6,206 nt of DNA from Oxalobacteraceae bacterium (GTDB taxonomy: Bacteria > Pseudomonadota > Gammaproteobacteria > Burkholderiales > Burkholderiaceae_D): positions 199 to 6,404 of the forward strand of contig DPRS01000040.1 of assembly GCA_003537575.1 (NCBI GenBank), in the 5' to 3' direction. This document shows positions 1 to 6,185 of this stretch, in pieces. A program made the translations under genes and the position numbers. The notes under the pieces are model-generated. The model was not told the DNA's origin. It was given only the letters and a program-made list of their open reading frames with translations, and searched no databases. How positions within the stretch are numbered: position 1 is the stretch's first letter; each line of letters starts with the position of its first letter.

Positions 1-444
1 GTGGTGCCGGTCTCGGCCATGCAGAATTTTCAACTGGAAGGCTTGCAGGAAGAAATCCGCAGGGTCTTGCCGGAGAATCCGCCGATCTTTGCCGAAGACG
101 ACATTACCGACCGCAGCGAAAAATTCCTTGCAGCAGAAATCGTGCGCGAAAAAATCTTCCGCCTGGTGGGCGACGAATTGCCGTACACCAGCACGGTGGT
201 CATCGAGAAATTCGAACAGGAAGGCAACCTGCGGCGCGTCTTCGCCGCCATCCTGGTCGAGCGCGACAGCCACAAGGCCATGGTGATCGGTCAGAAGGGC
301 GCCAAGCTGAAGGAAATCTCGACGCAGTCGCGGCTGGACATGGAGCGCCTGTTCGGCGGCCCGGTCTATCTGGAAATCTGGGTCAAGGTCAAATCCGGCT
401 GGGCCGACAATGAAGCCGGTTTGCGCGCCTACGGCTACGAATAA
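1..444 (+). CDS. era: GTPase Era, C-terminal part (5' end outside window)
   Basis: Era is an essential GTPase that binds the 3' end of 16S rRNA and helps mature the 30S ribosomal subunit. Only the last 147 residues are here. The family is about 300 residues, so the GTP-binding motifs G1-G4 lie upstream and the GTG at position 1 is an internal Val codon, not a start. The piece opens with the end of the G domain: the G5 motif Ser-Ala is at residues 5-6 of the fragment. The linker signature DDITDRSEKF (33-42) and the KH RNA-binding domain follow, with its GxxG loop GQKG at 97-100. The KVKSGWAD block near the C-terminus is highly characteristic of Era. The gene ends in TAA, 21 nt before recO, and is probably the upstream member of the same operon. 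The identity is firm; the N-terminal half cannot be judged. Confidence 0.97.
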   Translation: MVPVSAMQNFQLEGLQEEIRRVLPENPPIFAEDDITDRSEKFLAAEIVREKIFRLVGDELPYTSTVVIEKFEQEGNLRRVFAAILVERDSHKAMVIGQKGAKLKEISTQSRLDMERLFGGPVYLEIWVKVKSGWADNEAGLRAYGYE

Positions 445-465
445 GCCGTCACGGACATTCCCGCG

Positions 466-1224
466 ATGGATCTGATCGCTGCCGAAAGGCGTCTGCGGGC
501 GCCGGCCGAAAAGGAATACCGGGTCAACCAGCAGCCCGGCTTCGTGCTGCACAGTTATCCCTACAAGGAAACCAGCCTGATCATTGACGTGCTGACGCGT
601 GACCACGGGCGCATCGCGCTGGTGGCCAAGGGCGCTAAGCGTCCGCATTCGCAGCTGCGTGGCGTGTTGCAGACTTTCCAGCCGCTGTCGCTGTCATGGA
701 GCGGCAAGGGTGAACTGCGCACCCTGACCGGGGCCGAGTGGGTCGGGGGCTTGCTGCCGCTGGAAAGGGATGCGCTCTTATGCGGCTTCTATCTCAATGA
801 ATTGCTGCTCAAGTTCCTCGCCCGCGACGATCCGCATCCGGCGCTGTTCCAGCACTATGTGGCCACGCTGAACCAGTTGGCGCACGGCGAACCGGCGCCG
901 ATCGTGCTGCGCAAGTTCGAGCGCGCGCTGCTGAAGGAAACCGGCTTTTCCGGCGATTTCACGCGCTGCACCAGCAGCGGCGAAGCCGTCGTGCCCGAAC
1001 AGGCTTACGTGGTCGATCCCGAGCGCGGCCCGCGTCCGGGCATGCCGGCCGATACCTGGCCGCTGGTGGCCGGCAAGACCCTGCTCGACATGGAAAAGGA
1101 AGACTATTCCGATGCGGTCACGCAGACCCAGAGCAAGTTCCTGATGCGTCACCTGCTGTCGCATCACCTGGGCGGCAGCCAGTTGAATACGCGGCAGATC
1201 CTGATCGACCTGATGCAGTTATAG
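466..1224 (+). CDS. recO: DNA repair protein RecO
   Basis: RecO works with RecR (and RecF) to load RecA onto SSB-coated single-stranded DNA during gap repair. The 252-residue product has a variable N-terminus of about 18 residues, then an OB-fold beginning at RVNQQPGFVLHSYPYKETS (19-37) with the RecO-typical stretch HGRIALVAKGAKRPHSQLRG (47-66). The rest is a helical domain ending in LGGSQLNTRQILIDLMQL, which matches the conserved RecO tail. Only two cysteines (C106, C168) are present, so the four-cysteine zinc site of some RecO proteins is absent, as in the E. coli type. The ATG at 466 is the first suitable start after era; a weak GGA at 453-455 is the only Shine-Dalgarno-like element, so the start is less certain than the identity. 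Translation ends at tandem stops TAG TGA (1222-1227). It sits between era and pdxJ, as in E. coli. Confidence 0.95.
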   Translation: MDLIAAERRLRAPAEKEYRVNQQPGFVLHSYPYKETSLIIDVLTRDHGRIALVAKGAKRPHSQLRGVLQTFQPLSLSWSGKGELRTLTGAEWVGGLLPLERDALLCGFYLNELLLKFLARDDPHPALFQHYVATLNQLAHGEPAPIVLRKFERALLKETGFSGDFTRCTSSGEAVVPEQAYVVDPERGPRPGMPADTWPLVAGKTLLDMEKEDYSDAVTQTQSKFLMRHLLSHHLGGSQLNTRQILIDLMQL

Positions 1225-1252
1225 TGACAGAACAAGACTACAACGATCCCTT

Positions 1253-2017
1253 ATGAGCTACCTCCAACCCGCTGGCCCGGCAATCGAACTGGGCGTCAAC
1301 ATCGACCACGTGGCGACCCTGCGCAATGCGCGCGGCACCGTCTATCCAGATCCGATCCAGGCCGCGCTGCAGGCCGAAGAAGCCGGCGCCGACGCCATCA
1401 CCTTGCACCTGCGCGAAGACCGGCGCCATATCAAGGATGCCGATGTGCGGGCGATCCGCCCGCGGCTGCTTACGCGCATGAACCTGGAGTCGGCGGTGAC
1501 GGCGGAAATGCTGGATTTCGCCTGCGAGATCCGGCCGCAGGATGTCTGCCTGGTGCCGGAGCGGCGCGCCGAAGTGACCACCGAGGGCGGCCTGGATGTG
1601 GCGGGGAATTTTGCCGTGGTCAAGGCCGCGGTGGCGCAGCTGCAGGGCTCCGGCATCCGCGTGAGCCTTTTCATCGATCCGGATGAGGCGCAAATCCAGG
1701 CGGCGGCGGAAGCCGGCGCGCCGGTGATCGAACTGCACACCGGCCGTTATGCCGACGCCGCTACGCCGCAGGCACAGCAGGCCGAACTGGAGCGCATCCT
1801 GTCCGGCGTGCGCGCGGGCGTTGCGCGCGGCCTGAAGGTCAATGCCGGGCACGGCTTGCATTACACGAACGTGCAGGCGATTGCCGCCATTCCAGAGATC
1901 GCCGAACTGAACATTGGCCATGCCATCGTCGCTCAGGCGGTGTTCGACGGCTGGAAGAAGGCGGTGTCCGACATGAAGGCGATCATGCTGCAGGCGCGGC
2001 TGGGCGCTTTGAAATGA
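1253..2017 (+). CDS. pdxJ: Pyridoxine 5'-phosphate synthase PdxJ
   Basis: PdxJ condenses 1-deoxy-D-xylulose 5-phosphate with 3-amino-2-oxopropyl phosphate (the PdxA product) to form pyridoxine 5'-phosphate, the ring-closing step of DXP-dependent vitamin B6 synthesis in the cytoplasm. The 254-residue protein is a single TIM barrel. The hallmark GVNIDHVATLRNARG is at 14-28. By alignment from memory with E. coli PdxJ (offset +7), the active-site residues are present: H52 and R54 in HLREDRRH, E79 in TRMNLE, and H200 in KVNAGHG. The phosphate-site block ELNIGHAIV (218-226) is also intact. The start at 1253 adds only seven residues relative to E. coli. No Shine-Dalgarno sequence is visible in the 28 nt after recO. 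The 3' end overlaps acpS by 4 nt (ATGA). Confidence 0.97.
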   Translation: MSYLQPAGPAIELGVNIDHVATLRNARGTVYPDPIQAALQAEEAGADAITLHLREDRRHIKDADVRAIRPRLLTRMNLESAVTAEMLDFACEIRPQDVCLVPERRAEVTTEGGLDVAGNFAVVKAAVAQLQGSGIRVSLFIDPDEAQIQAAAEAGAPVIELHTGRYADAATPQAQQAELERILSGVRAGVARGLKVNAGHGLHYTNVQAIAAIPEIAELNIGHAIVAQAVFDGWKKAVSDMKAIMLQARLGALK

Positions 2018-2406
2018 TTTACGGCATCGGTACCGATATCATCCAGATTTCGCGCGTCGAGGCAGCGCTGGCGCGCCATGGCGAGCGCTTCGCTGAAAAG
2101 GTGCTGGGGCCGCAGGAGCTGGAAAAATATCGGCGCCGCAAGGCCAAAGTGCCTGCACGCGGCCTGCGCTTTCTGGCCACCCGCTTTGCCGCCAAGGAAG
2201 CGTTTTCCAAGGCGATCGGCCTGGGCATGCGCATGCCCATGACCTGGCGCTCGATGCAGACCTTGAATGCGCCGAGCGGCAAGCCGGTCGTGGTGGCCAG
2301 CGGCGCCTTGCAGGAATTCATGGAGCAAAATGGTTTAAGCGCGCAAGTATCGATTACCGATGAAGCCGATTATGCGGTTGCCTTCGTTTTAGTGGAGAAG
2401 AAATGA
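2014..2406 (+). CDS. acpS: Holo-[acyl-carrier-protein] synthase AcpS
   Basis: AcpS transfers the 4'-phosphopantetheine arm of coenzyme A to the conserved serine of acyl carrier protein, making the active ACP needed for fatty acid synthesis. The 130-residue length fits the family (E. coli 126). Both Mg2+-binding signatures are present: GIGTDII at 4-10 with D8, and RFAAKEAFSKA at 57-67 with K61 and E62. The ATG at 2014 overlaps the pdxJ stop (ATGA) and gives the canonical N-terminus MIYGIGTDI, so the start is well supported and translation is likely coupled to pdxJ. The pdxJ-acpS pairing is conserved in E. coli, where the two genes are the end of the rnc-era-recO operon. Its own stop overlaps the nagZ start in the same way. 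Confidence 0.97.
   Translation: MIYGIGTDIIQISRVEAALARHGERFAEKVLGPQELEKYRRRKAKVPARGLRFLATRFAAKEAFSKAIGLGMRMPMTWRSMQTLNAPSGKPVVVASGALQEFMEQNGLSAQVSITDEADYAVAFVLVEKK
2394..2397 (+). promoter_or_regulatory. Shine-Dalgarno site of nagZ
   Basis: GGAG lies 5 nt before the ATG at 2403, inside the last codons of acpS. It is the clearest ribosome-binding site in the window. Together with the ATGA overlap it supports the upstream nagZ start, even though this start gives about 20 residues more than the E. coli protein. Confidence 0.7.
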
Positions 2407-3479
2407 CAACAGATTCCCTCGCCGGCGGCCAGGCCGCTTCGGCATTGCAGACCGCAGCGCTCGGCCCGGTCATGCTCGACGTGGTCGGCACCACGCTCGA
2501 CGCCGACGATATCCGCCGCATCCGCCATCCGCTGACAGGCGGCGTAATCCTGTTTGCGCGCAATTACACCGACCGCAAGCAATTGACGGCATTGACGGCG
2601 GCCATCCATGCCGAACGCCCGGGCGTGCTGATCGCGGTCGACCACGAAGGCGGCCGCGTGCAGCGCTTCAGGACTGATGGCTTCACCAAGCTGCCGGCCA
2701 TGCGCCGCCTGGGCGAGCTGTGGGAGCGTGACGTGCTGGCAGCCACCAAGGCGGCCACCGCGATCGGTTTCGTGCTGGCGGCAGAATTGCGCGCCTGCGG
2801 CGTGGATCTGTCGTTCACCCCGGTGCTGGACCTCGACTACGGCCAGTCCGGCGTGATTGGCGACCGCGCCTTTCACCGCGATCCACGCGTGGTGGCGCTG
2901 CTGGCCAAGAGCCTCAACCACGGCCTGGCGCTGACCGGCATGGCCAATTGCGGCAAGCATTTCCCCGGCCACGGCTTTGCCGAAGCCGACTCGCACGTGG
3001 CGATCCCGATCGACGAGCGCAGCTTCGAGGAAATCGTCGAGCAGGATGCCGCGCCCTATGGCTGGCTGGGCATGGGCCTGGCGGGCGTGATGCCGGCCCA
3101 TGTGATCTATCCGAAAGTCGACAAGCATCCAGCCGGCTTCTCGAAGAAATGGTTGAAGCTGCTGCGGAAGGAAATGAATTTCGAGGGCGTCATCTTCAGC
3201 GATGACCTCAGCATGGAAGGCGCCAGCGTTGCCGGCGGCGTGGTCGATGGCGCCCATGCTGCGCTGGCGGCAGGCTGCGACATGGTCCTGATCTGCAATT
3301 CGCCCGACAAGGCCGACATGCTGCTGGAAGGCTTGCAGCTGAAGGAAGGCAAGGGTACGGCACAGTCGGCGGCGCGCATCGCCGCCCTGGTGCCGACTGC
3401 GGCGGCCATGGACTGGAATACGCTGCAGGACGACGCCCGTTACCGCGCAGCCAGAAAGCTGGCGCAGTCGCTGGTCTGA
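2403..3479 (+). CDS. nagZ: Beta-N-acetylhexosaminidase NagZ (GH3 family)
   Basis: NagZ removes the N-acetylglucosamine from GlcNAc-1,6-anhydro-MurNAc(-peptide) in the cytoplasm during peptidoglycan recycling. In bacteria with an AmpR/AmpC system its products also influence beta-lactamase induction; nothing in this window shows such a system. The 358 residues form a GH3 catalytic barrel without a signal peptide. Motifs in order: GPVMLDV (21-27), ILFARNY (49-55), DHEGGRVQRF (80-89), GDRAFHRDP (153-161), and KHFPGHG (185-191). The acid/base dyad D196-H198 lies in ADSH, and the nucleophile D267 in FSDDLSMEGA. These assignments follow the family pattern for NagZ. The N-terminus carries about 20 residues before the conserved GPVMLDV, where E. 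coli has almost none; the SD site and the acpS overlap still favour this start. It is probably the last gene of the era-recO-pdxJ-acpS unit. Confidence 0.96.
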   Translation: MTTDSLAGGQAASALQTAALGPVMLDVVGTTLDADDIRRIRHPLTGGVILFARNYTDRKQLTALTAAIHAERPGVLIAVDHEGGRVQRFRTDGFTKLPAMRRLGELWERDVLAATKAATAIGFVLAAELRACGVDLSFTPVLDLDYGQSGVIGDRAFHRDPRVVALLAKSLNHGLALTGMANCGKHFPGHGFAEADSHVAIPIDERSFEEIVEQDAAPYGWLGMGLAGVMPAHVIYPKVDKHPAGFSKKWLKLLRKEMNFEGVIFSDDLSMEGASVAGGVVDGAHAALAAGCDMVLICNSPDKADMLLEGLQLKEGKGTAQSAARIAALVPTAAAMDWNTLQDDARYRAARKLAQSLV

Positions 3480-3576
3480 AGCGCATCGCGGCAGTCGCAG
3501 GGGAAGGGGCGCGCAATAGTAGCAAATCATCAGGGACAGTGCAGTAACAGGGAACGGAAGCAGGGAAACAGCGTTC
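3480..3576 (+). other. Purine-rich gap between nagZ and uvrC
   Basis: This is the only sizeable gap between protein genes in the window (97 nt). It contains CAGGGA three times (3531-3536, 3548-3553, 3561-3566) and a related CAGGGGAAGGGG at 3498-3509. An in-frame TAG at 3520-3522 closes the uvrC frame upstream. I see no convincing sigma-70 promoter and no stem followed by a T run, so it is unclear whether uvrC is transcribed with nagZ or from its own promoter here. Confidence 0.5.
3562..3567 (+). promoter_or_regulatory. Probable Shine-Dalgarno site of uvrC
   Basis: AGGGAA lies 9 nt before the ATG at 3577. It is the last of several AGGGA-like repeats in the gap, so the choice of this copy rests on spacing. 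It supports the ATG at 3577 and therefore the long N-terminus of UvrC. Confidence 0.5.
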
Positions 3577-5496
3577 ATGGACGAGGCAAAGAAACCCAAG
3601 CTGGCGAAAGCGGACGGCGCGCCGGCAGCACCTGATGCGGCGACGGCGCCAGACGTGCAGGAATTACGCACTACGCTTCTCGACACCGTCGCTGCCTTGC
3701 CGCACCTGCCGGGCGTCTACCGCTATTTCGATGCCGAAGGCAAGTTGCTGTATGTCGGCAAGGCGCGCGACCTGAAAAAGCGCGTTTCCAGCTACTTCCA
3801 GAAAAACCTCGCCAGTCCGCGCACGGCGCTGATGGTCGAGAAGATCGTGCGCCTGGAAACCACGGTGACGCGCAGCGAAGCCGAGGCGCTGCTGCTGGAG
3901 AATAATCTCATCAAGACCCAGCAGCCGCGCTACAACATCCTGTTCCGCGACGATAAATCGTATCCTTACCTGAAGCTGTCCGGTCACGAATATCCGCGCA
4001 TGGCGTACTACCGCGGTGCAGTGGACAAGAAAAGCCAGTATTTCGGGCCGTTTCCGAGCGCCTGGGCAGTCAAGGAATCGATGCAGATCCTGCAAAAGGT
4101 ATTCCTGCTGCGCACCTGCGAGGATAGCGTGTTCGCCAACCGCACGCGGCCGTGTCTGCTGCACCAGATCCAGCGCTGCAGCGGACCCTGCGTCAATTAC
4201 ATCGGCAAGGAAGAATACGCCGCCGATGTCGAGCATGCGGCGCAATTCCTGCGCGGCCGCCAGAGCGAAGTGCTGGAAGCGCTGCAGGACAAGATGCAAG
4301 GCTATGCCGCCGAACTGAAGTTCGAGCAGGCCGCGGTGGTGCGCAACCAGATCAGCGCCTTGTCGCGCGTGCTGCACCAGCAGAGCATGGAAACCGGCGG
4401 TGACGCCGACATCGATATCATCGCGGCGGTGGTGCAGGGCGGGCGCGCCTGCGTCAATCTCGCCATGGTGCGCGGCGGCCGTCACTTGGGCGACCGCGCC
4501 TATTTCCCCAGCCAGGTCGAAGGCGCGTTGGCTGCCGGCGAGGAAAGCGTCGAAGCGGAGGTGCTGAAGGCTTTCCTGGCGCAGCATTACATCGATGCCT
4601 TCATCCCCGGCATCCTGGTCGTCAATGTCGAATTCGATCAGCCCGAGCTGATGCTGGCGCTGATGGAGCAGTGCGGACACCGCATCACCCTGGTGTTCCA
4701 GCCGCAGGAGCAGCGCCGCCAGTGGCTCGAAATGGCGCAGAAAGGGGCGGAAATCGCCCTGGCGCGCCTGCTGTCCGAGCAAGGTTCGCAGCAGGCGCGT
4801 ACGCGCGCGCTGGCCGAAGCGCTCGGCATCGAGCGCGACGACCTGGAAAACCTGCGGGTGGAGTGCTTCGATATCAGCCATACGCAAGGCGAAGCCACCC
4901 AGGCCTCGTGCGTGGTGTTTCACCACCACGCCATGCAGAATGGCGAATACCGCCGCTATAACATCCACGACATTACCCCGGGCGATGATTACGCTGCCAT
5001 GCGCCAGGTGCTCATGCGTCGCTACGAGAAAGTCGCCAACGGCGACGGCGTCATGCCTGACGTCGTATTGATCGACGGCGGCAAGGGCCAGGTCGAAATG
5101 GCGCGCCAGGTGTTTTCCGAACTGGGACTGGACATCGGCTTGCTGGTCGGCGTGGCCAAGGGGGAAGGGCGCAAGGTCGGCCTGGAAACTCTGATCTTTG
5201 CCGATGGCCGCGAACCGCAGGCACTGGGCAAGGAATCGGCAGCCCTGATGCTGGTGGCGCAGATCCGCGACGAGGCGCACCGTTTTGCCATCACCGGCAT
5301 GCGCGCCAAGCGGGCCAAGGCGCGCCAGACCTCGCGCCTGGAAGAAATCGAGGGCATTGGCGCCAAGCGCCGCCAGAAGCTGCTGGCGCGTTTCGGCGGT
5401 TTGCGCGGGGTGATCGATGCCAGTGTCGAGGATCTTGCATCGGTCGAAGGCATTTCGCGCCAGCTGGCTGAGGATATTTATCGGCAATTGCATTGA
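3577..5496 (+). CDS. uvrC: Excinuclease ABC subunit C (UvrC)
   Basis: UvrC is the nuclease of UvrABC nucleotide excision repair: it joins the UvrB-DNA complex and cuts on both sides of the lesion. The 639-residue protein is longer than E. coli UvrC (610). Residues 1-30 are a Lys/Ala/Pro/Asp-rich extension. The GIY-YIG domain for the 3' cut follows (GVY 46-48, YVGKARDLKKR 59-69); by comparison with the T. maritima enzyme the catalytic residues are Y59, K62, R69 and E108. Cysteines C181, C193, C201 and C205 match the [4Fe-4S] cysteine spacing reported for E. coli UvrC. The UvrB-binding UVR helix pair is around 235-266. The RNase H-like domain for the 5' cut has D432 (FDISH), D500 (LIDGGKGQ) and H568 (DEAHRF). 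A tandem helix-hairpin-helix (587-639) ends the protein. The ATG at 3577 is the first ATG after an upstream in-frame stop; GTG 3655 is an alternative without an SD. Confidence 0.97.
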   Translation: MDEAKKPKLAKADGAPAAPDAATAPDVQELRTTLLDTVAALPHLPGVYRYFDAEGKLLYVGKARDLKKRVSSYFQKNLASPRTALMVEKIVRLETTVTRSEAEALLLENNLIKTQQPRYNILFRDDKSYPYLKLSGHEYPRMAYYRGAVDKKSQYFGPFPSAWAVKESMQILQKVFLLRTCEDSVFANRTRPCLLHQIQRCSGPCVNYIGKEEYAADVEHAAQFLRGRQSEVLEALQDKMQGYAAELKFEQAAVVRNQISALSRVLHQQSMETGGDADIDIIAAVVQGGRACVNLAMVRGGRHLGDRAYFPSQVEGALAAGEESVEAEVLKAFLAQHYIDAFIPGILVVNVEFDQPELMLALMEQCGHRITLVFQPQEQRRQWLEMAQKGAEIALARLLSEQGSQQARTRALAEALGIERDDLENLRVECFDISHTQGEATQASCVVFHHHAMQNGEYRRYNIHDITPGDDYAAMRQVLMRRYEKVANGDGVMPDVVLIDGGKGQVEMARQVFSELGLDIGLLVGVAKGEGRKVGLETLIFADGREPQALGKESAALMLVAQIRDEAHRFAITGMRAKRAKARQTSRLEEIEGIGAKRRQKLLARFGGLRGVIDASVEDLASVEGISRQLAEDIYRQLH

Positions 5497-5528
5497 CCGT
5501 GAGCATGAAAATGCACACAATTCGGTCT

Positions 5529-6101
5529 ATGCCTTTCAATTTTCCCATTCTGCTGACCTGGTTGCGCGTGGCGCTGATTCCGCTGGTGGTCGGCGTCTTT
5601 TATCTTCCCGATACCTGGCTGTCGCCTTTTGACAAGGGCGTGGCTTCTACTGCGGTATTCATCATTGCCGCTGTCACCGACTGGTTCGACGGCTTTCTGG
5701 CACGACGCTGGAACCAGACTTCGGCCTTCGGCGCCTTTCTGGACCCGGTGGCCGACAAGCTCATGGTGGCCGGCGCCTTGCTGGTGCTGGTGCAGTTCAA
5801 TGAAGTCAATGCGGTGGTGGCCTTCATCATCATCGGCCGGGAAATCACCATATCCGCGCTGCGCGAGTGGATGGCGCAGATCGGCGCTTCCAGGTCGGTG
5901 GCGGTCAGTTCGATCGGCAAGATCAAGACCACTGCGCAAATGATCGCGATCCCGATGCTGCTGTTCAAGGGCACCCTGTTTGCCACGATCGATACTTATT
6001 ACTGGGGCACGGTGCTGCTGTACGTCGCTGCCATCTTGACCGTGTGGTCGATGTTTTACTATCTGCGCAAGGCCTGGCCCTTGATGAAGGAACGTACTTG
6101 A
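5529..6101 (+). CDS. pgsA: CDP-diacylglycerol-glycerol-3-phosphate 3-phosphatidyltransferase (PgsA)
   Basis: PgsA is an inner-membrane enzyme that makes phosphatidylglycerophosphate from CDP-diacylglycerol and glycerol 3-phosphate, the committed step to phosphatidylglycerol and cardiolipin. From this start the protein has 190 residues (E. coli 182). The CDP-alcohol phosphotransferase signature DGxxAR-x8-GxxxDxxxD is complete: D54 G55, A58 R59, G68, D72, D76, with D51 just before it. Hydrophobic segments lie roughly at 5-26, 36-50, 78-103, 133-148 and 157-178. REITISALREWMAQ (104-117) is a strong PgsA signature. The start is uncertain: the frame is also open from TTG 5493 (overlapping the uvrC stop), GTG 5499, ATG 5505 and ATG 5511, and none has a well-placed SD. 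I chose ATG 5529 because MPFNFPILLT aligns directly with the E. coli N-terminus. It lies 32 nt after uvrC and is probably co-transcribed with it. Confidence 0.94.
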   Translation: MPFNFPILLTWLRVALIPLVVGVFYLPDTWLSPFDKGVASTAVFIIAAVTDWFDGFLARRWNQTSAFGAFLDPVADKLMVAGALLVLVQFNEVNAVVAFIIIGREITISALREWMAQIGASRSVAVSSIGKIKTTAQMIAIPMLLFKGTLFATIDTYYWGTVLLYVAAILTVWSMFYYLRKAWPLMKERT

Positions 6102-6123
6102 GCTTTTTACTGAGGTCTGGCCC

Positions 6124-6151
6124 TTGACAACTTTCCTCAATGCTCTATAAT
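6124..6151 (+). promoter_or_regulatory. Strong sigma-70 promoter for the tRNA gene
   Basis: A perfect -35 box TTGACA (6124-6129) and a perfect -10 box TATAAT (6146-6151) are separated by 16 bp. The -35 begins 22 nt after the pgsA stop. Transcription should begin around 6157-6160, leaving a leader of about 26-29 nt before the tRNA 5' end at 6186. A T-rich patch near 6104-6109 is in the range where an UP element would sit, but this is only suggestive. Two consensus hexamers fit a stable-RNA gene and are unlikely by chance in such GC-rich DNA. Confidence 0.9.
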
Positions 6152-6185
6152 TCATCCCTGTCGTCGCGCTGCGATGCACAGCAAA

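Noticed and set aside
1..3. GTG at position 1 as a gene start
   Set aside because: The protein matches Era from its G5 motif onward, so the true start is about 150 codons upstream of the window.
1238..1921. 227-codon open frame on the minus strand opposite pdxJ (a similar one lies opposite recO at 778-1167)
   Set aside because: Both are in codon register with the sense gene. The recO one ends at a TTA sense codon at 778. They are codon-usage artefacts with no independent support.
3450..3463. Inverted repeat GCCAG-AAAG-CTGGC near the end of nagZ as a possible terminator
   Set aside because: The stem is only 5 bp, lies inside the coding sequence and is not followed by a T run.
2370..3686. 438-codon open frame on the minus strand opposite nagZ and the following gap
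   Set aside because: It is in codon register with nagZ and explained by the same lack of TTA/CTA/TCA codons. The forward frame has full GH3 catalytic motifs.
3664..5520. 618-codon open frame on the minus strand opposite uvrC
   Set aside because: It is exactly in codon register with uvrC, so its stops would need sense codons TTA, CTA or TCA, which this GC-rich genome rarely uses. It ends where uvrC has a TTA codon (3664). The predicted protein resembles no family and is rich in His/Gln/Arg, as such shadows are.
6097..6112. T-run after the pgsA stop as a possible intrinsic terminator
   Set aside because: The five T residues at 6104-6108 have no stable hairpin directly upstream, so a terminator cannot be supported.
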